Shown one piece after another: positions 58,608 through 64,000 of a DNA stretch of 64,000 bases (positions within the stretch are counted from its first letter, which is position 1; each line of letters begins with the position of its first letter). The translations under genes and the position numbers were made by a program. The stretch covers positions 124,001 to 188,000 of the forward strand of contig NZ_VYQE01000002.1 of assembly GCF_008710275.1 (NCBI RefSeq). Reading direction: 5' to 3'. Under the pieces are notes generated by a model. It was not told the origin of the DNA, made no database searches, and saw only the letters and a program-made list of their open reading frames with translations. Source of the DNA: Histidinibacterium aquaticum. Lineage in GTDB: Bacteria > Pseudomonadota > Alphaproteobacteria > Rhodobacterales > Rhodobacteraceae.

Positions 58608-59899
58608 GCTGGGAATTCGGGGTCACCGTGGCCGCCATCGTCGCCACGGCCATGATCGGGCTGCCCATCGGCCACGCAATGCTGGCCTCGTCGATCCTCT
58701 ACCTCGCAATCGACGGCCAGGACATGAGCATCGCCGTCGAGCAGATGCTCCAGGGGCTCTACGGCTCCTACGTCCTGCTCGCGATCCCGCTCTTCATCTT
58801 CGCCGCCGACCTGATGAACGTCGGGAGCCTCTCCGATCGGCTGCTCGATTTCTGCCGGGCCCTCGTCGGGCGCTTCCGGGGCGGGCTCGGCCACGTCAAC
58901 GTGGTCTCCTCGCTGATCTTCTCGGGCATGTCCGGCTCGGCGCTCGCCGACGCGGTGGGCATGGGCCGGATCATCATCAACCTGATGACGAAGGACGGGA
59001 AATACCCCGCCGCCTATGCGGGCGCCATCACCGCGGCCTCGGCGATCATCGGGCCGATCATCCCGCCCTCGATCCCGATGGTTCTCTTCGCGCTCGTCTC
59101 GGATACCTCCATCGGCTACCTGTTTCTGGGCGGCGTCGCACCGGGCCTCGTGCTCGGCATCCTGCTGATGGTGATGAACGCGCTTGCCGCGCGGCGCTAC
59201 GGCTACCCCGTCGAGGAGCCGGTCCCGGTCCGGCAGCTCCCGCGCGTCACGCTGCGGGCCGTCCCGGCGCTGCTGATGCCGGTGATCCTGCTGGTCGGCA
59301 TCTACGGCGGCGTCACGACGCCGACCGAGGCCGCCGCGCTCGCCGCCCTCTATGCCTTCGTGGTGTCCACCGTCTTCTACCGCTCCGTGAGCCTCGGCGG
59401 CGCCTACCGCACGGTCCGCAATAGCGCCCGCTCCACGGCAAGCGTCGGCTTCCTGATCGCGGGCGCGCTGGCCTTCAACTACGTGGTCACGGTTGAGCAG
59501 ATCCCCAACGTCATCCGCGACGCCCTCGAAGGGGTCGAGCTCAGCTGGGTGACCTTCCTGCTGATGGTCAACGCGCTGCTGCTGGTGCTGGGCTGCCTGC
59601 TCGAGGCCAACGCGATCCTGCTGGTCATCGTCCCCATCTTCCTGCCGACCGCCGTGGCGCTCGGCGTCGATCCCGTCCACTTCGGCGTGATCGTCGTGGT
59701 CAACACGATGATCGGGCTCGCGACGCCGCCCTACGGCCTGCTGCTCTTCGTGGTCTCCTCGATCACCAAGTCCCCGGTGGCCGAGACGATCCGCTACCTG
59801 CTGCCCTTCCTCGCCATCATGATCGGAGGGCTCGCGATCATCACCTACGTGCCGGACCTGGTGCTCTGGCTGCCCCGGCTCTACGGCTACAACGGATGA
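58604..59899 (+). CDS. TRAP transporter large permease (DctM family)
   Basis: 431 residues with about 12 hydrophobic segments. AIPLFIFAADLMNVGSLSDR, VVSSLIFSGMSGSALADA and IIPPSIPMVLFALVSDTSIG are the DctM core; TTPTEAAALAALYAF and GLATPPYGLLLFV follow. It forms the Na+-coupled transport domain with the small permease. ATGA overlap confirms the operon. Confidence 0.93.
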   Translation: MSWEFGVTVAAIVATAMIGLPIGHAMLASSILYLAIDGQDMSIAVEQMLQGLYGSYVLLAIPLFIFAADLMNVGSLSDRLLDFCRALVGRFRGGLGHVNVVSSLIFSGMSGSALADAVGMGRIIINLMTKDGKYPAAYAGAITAASAIIGPIIPPSIPMVLFALVSDTSIGYLFLGGVAPGLVLGILLMVMNALAARRYGYPVEEPVPVRQLPRVTLRAVPALLMPVILLVGIYGGVTTPTEAAALAALYAFVVSTVFYRSVSLGGAYRTVRNSARSTASVGFLIAGALAFNYVVTVEQIPNVIRDALEGVELSWVTFLLMVNALLLVLGCLLEANAILLVIVPIFLPTAVALGVDPVHFGVIVVVNTMIGLATPPYGLLLFVVSSITKSPVAETIRYLLPFLAIMIGGLAIITYVPDLVLWLPRLYGYNG

Positions 59900-59915
59900 C
59901 GGAAAGGCTTTTCCC

Positions 59916-60359
59916 GTGACACAGACGCCCACGATCCTGGTCATCAACGGCCCGAACCTCGACATGCTCGGCGTGCGGCAACCGGAGGTCTACGGACACG
60001 ACACGCTCGACGACGTCGAACGTCTTTGCCGCGCCACCGGAGAGGAGTGCGGCGTCGAGATCGACTTCCGCCAGAGCGACTCGGAGGCCGAGATCATGGG
60101 GTGGATCAAGGCGGCCCGGACGTCGGCCGCGGGCATCCTCATCAACCCCGCGGGCTTCACCTCGACCTCGATCGCCATCCTCGACTCCCTGCTGATGTTC
60201 GACGGGCCGATCATCGAGGTCCACATCTCACCGCTCTTCCGCCGCGACGAGTTCCGCCACCTCTCCTACGTCTCCAAGGCCGCGACCGCCAAAATCGAAG
60301 GGTTCGGCATCCGGGGCTATGCCTTCGCCATCAATCGATTGGCGGACCTGGTCGGGTAG
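59916..60359 (+). CDS. aroQ: Type II 3-dehydroquinate dehydratase
   Basis: 147 residues from the GTG at 59916, with GGAAAGG 9 bases upstream. ILVINGPNLDMLGVRQPEVY is the opening with the flexible lid; INPAGFTSTSIAILDSL replaces the more usual NPGAYTHTS; EVHISPLFRRDEFRHLSYVS keeps the catalytic His and Arg. It interconverts 3-dehydroquinate and 3-dehydroshikimate. At the end of the quinate/shikimate operon it is a catabolic copy: a separate biosynthetic aroQ is expected elsewhere in the genome. Confidence 0.92.
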   Translation: MTQTPTILVINGPNLDMLGVRQPEVYGHDTLDDVERLCRATGEECGVEIDFRQSDSEAEIMGWIKAARTSAAGILINPAGFTSTSIAILDSLLMFDGPIIEVHISPLFRRDEFRHLSYVSKAATAKIEGFGIRGYAFAINRLADLVG

Positions 60360-60494
60360 CAGAACCGTCTGACGTCGGTCACGCGGACCGGGCCACTGGC
60401 CGGAGCTGCACTTGTTGGCACGCTGGCCTCAAGGCTGCATAGAAGGGGGCTCTTGGCGAGGGAGGGGCCCGACCATGACGACGAGCAGCCCTCT

Positions 60495-61472
60495 TCAGTA
60501 CCTGAACTCCTTGTCTGTGTTTGGTGTTGCGTGGACGGTTTGTCCGGGGTTGAAGGTCCGGCTTCCGTCGACGCGGGCGAGGAGGGGTCCGAGGGCCTCG
60601 ACCTCGAGGTGCAGGATGGTGTCGGCGCCGAGGCGTTCGACGTGGCGGACGCGGCCGGTCCATCGGCCCTCGGTCTCGGAGACCTCGAGGTGCTCGGGGC
60701 GGATGCCGTAGACCTCGCAGCCCATCTCGCGGGCGAGATCGCCCTCGAAGAGGTTCATCCGGGGGCTGCCGATGAAGCCCGCGACGAAGGGGGTGGCGGG
60801 GCGCTCGTAGAGCTCCATGGGGGTGCCCACCTGCTCGATCCGTCCGCCGTTCAGCACGACGATCTTGTCGGCCATGGTCATCGCCTCGACCTGGTCGTGG
60901 GTGACGTAGATCATGGTGGCGCGCAGGCGCTCGTGCAGCTCGGTGAGCTCGATGCGCATCTGGCTGCGCAGGGCGGCGTCGAGGTTCGAGAGCGGCTCGT
61001 CGAAGAGGAAGACCTCCGGGTCGCGGACGATGGCGCGGCCGATGGCGACGCGCTGGCGCTGGCCGCCGGAGAGGGCCTTGGGCTTGCGCTCGAGGTAGTC
61101 GGTGAGCTGGAGGGTCTCGGCGACGGTCTCGACCTTGCGGCGCATCTCGTCCTTGGGGGTGCGGGCGAGCGAGAGGCCGAAGCCGATGTTCTCGCGCACC
61201 GACAGGTGGGGGTAGAGGGCGTAGTTCTGGAACACCATGGCGATGCCGCGCTCGGAGGGCTCGGAGCGGGTCACGTCGCGGCCGCCGATCTCGATGGTGC
61301 CCGAGCTCTGCTCCTCGAGGCCGGAGATCATGCGCAGCAGCGTGGACTTGCCGCAGCCGGAGGGGCCGACGAAGACGCAGAACTCGCCCGGCTCGACGGT
61401 GAGGTCGACGCCCTTGATGACTTCCAGCCCGCCGAAGTTCTTGCGGAGGTCCTTCAGCTCTACTCGGGACAT
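60495..61472 (-). CDS. ugpC: Carbohydrate ABC transporter ATP-binding protein, UgpC/MsmK type
   Basis: 325 residues. Walker A GPSGCGKSTLLRMISGL, signature LSGGQRQRVAIGRAIV, Walker B LFDEPLSNLDAALR, switch YVTHDQVEAMTMADK, and a C-terminal OB-fold (MOI) regulatory domain (VYGIRPEHLEV). It is the last gene of the sugar ABC operon, 7 bases after the MalG-type permease. The substrate is a sugar, polyol or glycerol-phosphate. UgpC is the family label, not proof of the ligand. Confidence 0.9.
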   Translation of the reverse strand: MSRVELKDLRKNFGGLEVIKGVDLTVEPGEFCVFVGPSGCGKSTLLRMISGLEEQSSGTIEIGGRDVTRSEPSERGIAMVFQNYALYPHLSVRENIGFGLSLARTPKDEMRRKVETVAETLQLTDYLERKPKALSGGQRQRVAIGRAIVRDPEVFLFDEPLSNLDAALRSQMRIELTELHERLRATMIYVTHDQVEAMTMADKIVVLNGGRIEQVGTPMELYERPATPFVAGFIGSPRMNLFEGDLAREMGCEVYGIRPEHLEVSETEGRWTGRVRHVERLGADTILHLEVEALGPLLARVDGSRTFNPGQTVHATPNTDKEFRY

Positions 61473-61478
61473 GGGGGG

Positions 61479-62303
61479 TTATCCTTTGACTGCGCCGGAG
61501 GTCATGCCGGCGACGATCTGGCGGTTGAAGAAGATGAAGACGAGCAGCGGCGGGATGGTGATCAGCAGGATGTTCATGAAGAGCAGGTTCATCTGGCTCA
61601 CGAACTGGCTCTGGAAGTTGTAGAGCGTCAGCTGCACCGTGATGTTCTCGCGGCCCGGCAGGTAGTAGAGCGGGTGGGTGAAGTCGTTGAAGATGGTGAT
61701 CGACTGCACGACGATGATGGTCAGCGTCACCGGCTTCAGCAGCGGCAGCACCACGCGGAAGAAGATCTGCCAGGGCTTGGCGCCGTCGATGATGGCGGCC
61801 TCGTCGAGCTCGCGCGGGATGGTGGAGATGAAGGCGCGGTAGAGCAGGACGGTGAAGCCCAGGCCGTAGGCCACCTGGATCAGGATCATGCCGTTGAGGG
61901 TCTTGAAGAGGTTGATGCCCTGGAGCACCCAGATGGTGGGGACCACCGCGGGCGGGATCATCAGGCCGGCCAGGATGAAGGCGTAGACCACGCGGCTGGT
62001 GCGCGAGGGGCGGCGCTGGATGACGAAGCCGACCATGGCGCCGAAGACCACCAGGAGCGCGATGGCGCAGACGGTGATGACGATGGAGTTCCAGTAGGCC
62101 AGCAGCAGCGCGTAGTCGCGGGTCTGCACGGTGGTGACGAGGTTCTCCCAGAAGACCCAGCGCTCGGGCAGGGAGAAGTCGAGGCTGCTCGCGTCCTGGG
62201 CGGTCTTCATGGCGTTGATGGCCACGAAGAGGAAGGGGATGACGAAGACGACGAAGGCTACGAGGAGCGAGATCGCCCCGATGATGTATCCGCGGCGGGT
62301 CAT
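61479..62303 (-). CDS. Carbohydrate ABC transporter permease, MalG type
   Basis: 274 residues from the ATG at 62303, which overlaps the previous stop (ATGA); a longer in-frame reading is rejected. Six helices; coupling loop DEAAIIDGAKPWQIFFRVVLP and the following LPLLKPVTLTIIVVQ are the MalG/UgpE motif. PLYYLPGRENITVQL is a family loop. It pairs with the 62300-63160 permease. Confidence 0.9.
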   Translation of the reverse strand: MTRRGYIIGAISLLVAFVVFVIPFLFVAINAMKTAQDASSLDFSLPERWVFWENLVTTVQTRDYALLLAYWNSIVITVCAIALLVVFGAMVGFVIQRRPSRTSRVVYAFILAGLMIPPAVVPTIWVLQGINLFKTLNGMILIQVAYGLGFTVLLYRAFISTIPRELDEAAIIDGAKPWQIFFRVVLPLLKPVTLTIIVVQSITIFNDFTHPLYYLPGRENITVQLTLYNFQSQFVSQMNLLFMNILLITIPPLLVFIFFNRQIVAGMTSGAVKG

Positions 62304-63160
62304 GCCTCGAGCTCCCTGCGGTTGAGCCACCAGGCGAGGGGGGCGACGATGAAGGCGATCATCAGGAAGAGGATGACGTTGCCCGCGGTCGAGAGCCCCC
62401 AGAAGCCGGCCTGGTACTGCTTGTAGATGACGGAGGCGAGCACGTCGGAGGAGAAGCCCGGTCCGCCGCGGGTCATTGCCCAGATCAGGTCGAAGAGGCG
62501 GAGCCCGCCGATGAGGCTGAGGATGATGACGGTGGTCGTGGCGGGGCGCACCAGCGGCACGGTCACGCGCCAGAACTGCTGGAGCCGGGTGGCGCCGTCG
62601 ATGCGGGCGGCCTCGTAGTACTCCTGGCCGATGGTGGCGAGGCCGGCGATGTAGATCAGCGTGGCGAGGCCGACGCCGCGCCAGACGTCGACGAGGGCGA
62701 CCGAGATCAGCGCGAGGCTGGGGTTGGTAAGCCAGCCCGGCCCGTCGATGCCCACGGCGGCCAGGGCCAGGTTGATGGCACCCTCGGTGGGATGCATGAG
62801 CTCCTGGAAGAGCAGGCCCACGCCGATGGTGGAGACGAGGACGGGGAAGAAGACGACCGAGCGCAGGAAGCCCTGGGCGAAGATGCCCGAGGTGAGCAGC
62901 ACGGCGAGCAGCAGGCCCAGCACGGTCTTCAGGCCCGAGGTGAGGAAGGCGAAGACCAGGGTGTTGGTGAGGCCGCGCACCAGGAAGGGCTCGGAGAAGA
63001 ACTGGACGTAGTTGTCCCAGCCGGCGAAGCGGGCCTCGAAGGGGTCCCAGTAGGTCAGGGAGAAATAGAACGAGGCGACCGTCGGCAGGATGAAGAGCAC
63101 GAGGAAGATCGCGCCCGCCGGGAGGAAGAACCAGTAGGGGTAGGGAGATTTGCGTCGCAT
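62300..63160 (-). CDS. Carbohydrate ABC transporter permease, MalF/UgpA type
   Basis: 286 residues from the ATG at 63160; the longer open frame crosses the regulatory gap and is rejected. Basic N-terminus (MRRKSPYPYW), then YWFFLPAGAIFLVLFILPTV as helix 1, SLTYWDP, and the coupling loop YYEAARIDGATRLQQFWRVT. GLRLFDLIWAMTRGGPG is typical of MalF-type sugar permeases. Separated by 150 bases from the binding-protein gene, with a stem-loop and a palindrome between. Confidence 0.9.
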   Translation of the reverse strand: MRRKSPYPYWFFLPAGAIFLVLFILPTVASFYFSLTYWDPFEARFAGWDNYVQFFSEPFLVRGLTNTLVFAFLTSGLKTVLGLLLAVLLTSGIFAQGFLRSVVFFPVLVSTIGVGLLFQELMHPTEGAINLALAAVGIDGPGWLTNPSLALISVALVDVWRGVGLATLIYIAGLATIGQEYYEAARIDGATRLQQFWRVTVPLVRPATTTVIILSLIGGLRLFDLIWAMTRGGPGFSSDVLASVIYKQYQAGFWGLSTAGNVILFLMIAFIVAPLAWWLNRRELEA

Positions 63161-63185
63161 CGTCTGCCCCGGGGCGCGCGCGCGG

Positions 63186-63201
63186 CGTCCAAATTTGGAC
63201 G
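63186..63201. promoter_or_regulatory. Perfect 16-bp palindrome upstream of sugar permease genes
   Basis: CGTCCAAATTTGGACG is fully self-complementary, 25 bases upstream of the MalF-type start and within the binding-protein/permease gap. It could be an internal operator (LacI-like proteins bind such dyads) or a DNA structural element. No regulator gene for it is in the window. Confidence 0.4.
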
Positions 63202-63258
63202 GCGGGTCAACCCGTTCGAATCGTGGAAGAAGTTCGGTCAGCGGCTGTCCCGTCAACC

Positions 63259-63295
63259 TTTGCCCCGCGGGGCCCGGAGGCGCCCGCGGGGCAAA
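63259..63295 (-). other. Stem-loop between sugar binding-protein and permease genes
   Basis: TTTGCCCCGCGGG (63259-63271) and CCCGCGGGGCAAA (63283-63295) form a perfect 13-bp stem around 11 bases, 15 bases after the binding-protein stop. On the minus strand only a short GG-containing tail follows, so it is an attenuator/protector or leaky terminator. Confidence 0.65.
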
Positions 63296-63310
63296 AGCGG
63301 GAGGTAACCC

Positions 63311-64000
63311 TTACCAGTTCTCGAGGCCCAGCTGACGCGCCTGCTTGGCCACGTCCTGGTCATAGAGCTCGGCGCCGCTCTGCGCGTCGCGGATGCCCGA
63401 GCCGACCTCGACCGTCAGCTGCTCCAGCGCCGGACCCTTGATCGGGCTCAGGAACTCCAGAGCAGGCGCCGTCCGCCCCTCCTCCTCGAAGTAGGGGAGC
63501 ATGTCCGCGACCATCCCGGGGACCTCTTCGGGCAGTTCGCAGCCCTCGACGAGGTAGGGGCCGGTCGCGCCGATGGTCTCGTTGACGACCTCGCAGCCCG
63601 CGGGGGAGGCCACGAAGCTCATGAAGTCCTTGACCGTCTCGGGATGCTCCGTCGACGCGGGCGCGTAGAGCGAGGTGGGCATCCAGACCGTCAGGCCGTT
63701 CGCCTCCGCGTCGTCGCCGGGCTGGGCGAAGAAGCCCACGTCCTCCATCAGGTCGGGATGGTTCTGCTGGAAGAGGCCGACGGCGAAGGTCAGCATCGGG
63801 TAGTGCGCGGCCTCGCCCGTGGCGACCATCGCGACGCCGTCGTCATAGGTCGCCGCGCCGAAGTCCTCGTTGAAGTAGCCGGCCTCGTAGGCCTCCTGCA
63901 GCTTCTCGAAGCCACGGCGGGCGGCCGGCGTGTCGGCGTACTTGGCCTCGTTGTTGGTGTATTCCTCGGGAAAGTCCGGCTCTTCCTGCAGGACGTTGTA
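63311..64000 (-). CDS. Carbohydrate ABC transporter substrate-binding protein (family 1), C-terminal part, 5' end outside window
   Basis: The frame is open from base 64000, giving the last 229 residues. Sequence YNVLQEEPDFPEEYTNN...AGYFNEDFGAATYDDGVAMVATGEAAHYPML is the extracellular SBP_bac_1 (MalE/UgpB-like) pattern, including the GEAAMYPM-type ligand segment. FFAQPGDDAEANGLTVWMPT and ETVKDFMSFVASPAG follow normal order. The signal peptide and first domain are not visible. It is the first known gene of this operon, followed by the stem-loop at 63259. Confidence 0.88.
   Translation of the reverse strand, partial: YNVLQEEPDFPEEYTNNEAKYADTPAARRGFEKLQEAYEAGYFNEDFGAATYDDGVAMVATGEAAHYPMLTFAVGLFQQNHPDLMEDVGFFAQPGDDAEANGLTVWMPTSLYAPASTEHPETVKDFMSFVASPAGCEVVNETIGATGPYLVEGCELPEEVPGMVADMLPYFEEEGRTAPALEFLSPIKGPALEQLTVEVGSGIRDAQSGAELYDQDVAKQARQLGLENW

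Noticed and set aside
58544-59965. 473-residue minus-strand frame over the TRAP large permease
   Set aside because: Low-complexity charged sequence opposite a strongly conserved DctM protein.
60360-60494. CCGGGCC-ACT-GGCCGG hairpin after aroQ as a terminator
   Set aside because: The stem is imperfect and has no T-run; convergent gene ends do not require it.
60453-62426. 657-residue plus-strand frame over the sugar ABC genes
   Set aside because: The product is a low-complexity Glu/Asp/His/Ala string antisense to a well-conserved ATPase and permease; no domain is visible.
1-64000. Transposon, prophage, CRISPR, tRNA or rRNA content
   Set aside because: No transposase, integrase, phage structural gene, repeat-spacer array or structured RNA gene was recognised by reading either strand.

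Overview
The window is GC-rich, tightly packed DNA with many 1-4 base ATGA-type overlaps, frequent GTG and TTG starts, and large numbers of periplasmic-binding-protein transporters. Protein families and gene organisation suggest an alphaproteobacterium, most likely of the Rhodobacteraceae (Roseobacter/Paracoccus type). That placement is inference from family content; no rRNA or tRNA gene was seen. The clear mobile elements, CRISPR arrays and replication genes are all absent.

Region 1 (1-41 kb) is a large catabolic island for imported amino-acid-like compounds. It holds the end of an IclR/PcaR-type regulator gene; a three-gene oxidoreductase operon (dehydrogenase, [2Fe-2S]/FAD subunit, DAO-type FAD subunit); an SDR; a four-gene operon (TIM-barrel isomerase, DapA-family lyase/aldolase, old yellow enzyme, GST); a second DAO-type oxidoreductase; and a GabD-type aldehyde dehydrogenase. 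Three complete dipeptide/oligopeptide/opine-type ABC systems follow (11.4-16.9, 18.9-24.3 and 34.0-39.6 kb), with two M24 peptidases, an M20 amidohydrolase and a second SDR. The island also has an XRE-cupin regulator, a polar-amino-acid ABC operon carrying a polysaccharide-deacetylase-like hydrolase and a GAF protein, an aldo/keto reductase fused to RidA, and alanine dehydrogenase. A 15-bp motif close to GTTCG-nTATn-CGAAC, usually as tandem copies 19 bp apart, lies in at least six control regions of this island. It looks like the operator of a PcaR-like IclR protein, so the island is probably one regulon. An AT-rich palindrome (near GTAAAA-n-ATTTTAC) marks two of the peptide ABC systems and the M20 operon.

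Region 2 (41.2-46.7 kb) is a copper-handling island. It contains a CsoR/DUF156 repressor with its palindromic operator, a glutaredoxin-MauE fusion, a decayed DUF411 gene, a cupredoxin, two small secreted Cys/His-rich proteins on opposite strands, a multicopper oxidase and two c-type cytochromes on either side of it.

Region 3 (46.8-53.1 kb) holds a 1094-residue HWE-type hybrid sensor kinase with about six PAS domains and a receiver. Next to it is a three-part periplasmic FAD dehydrogenase: GMC flavoprotein, Tat-exported small subunit and dihaem cytochrome c.

Region 4 (53.4-60.4 kb) is a quinate/shikimate catabolic cluster: TetR regulator, QsuD-like quinate/shikimate dehydrogenase, QuiC-type 3-dehydroshikimate dehydratase, a TRAP transporter and type II 3-dehydroquinate dehydratase. 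Together they should import quinate or shikimate and convert it to protocatechuate. Region 5 (60.5-64 kb) is a carbohydrate ABC transporter (UgpC-type ATPase, two permeases, 5'-truncated binding protein) that runs off the window.
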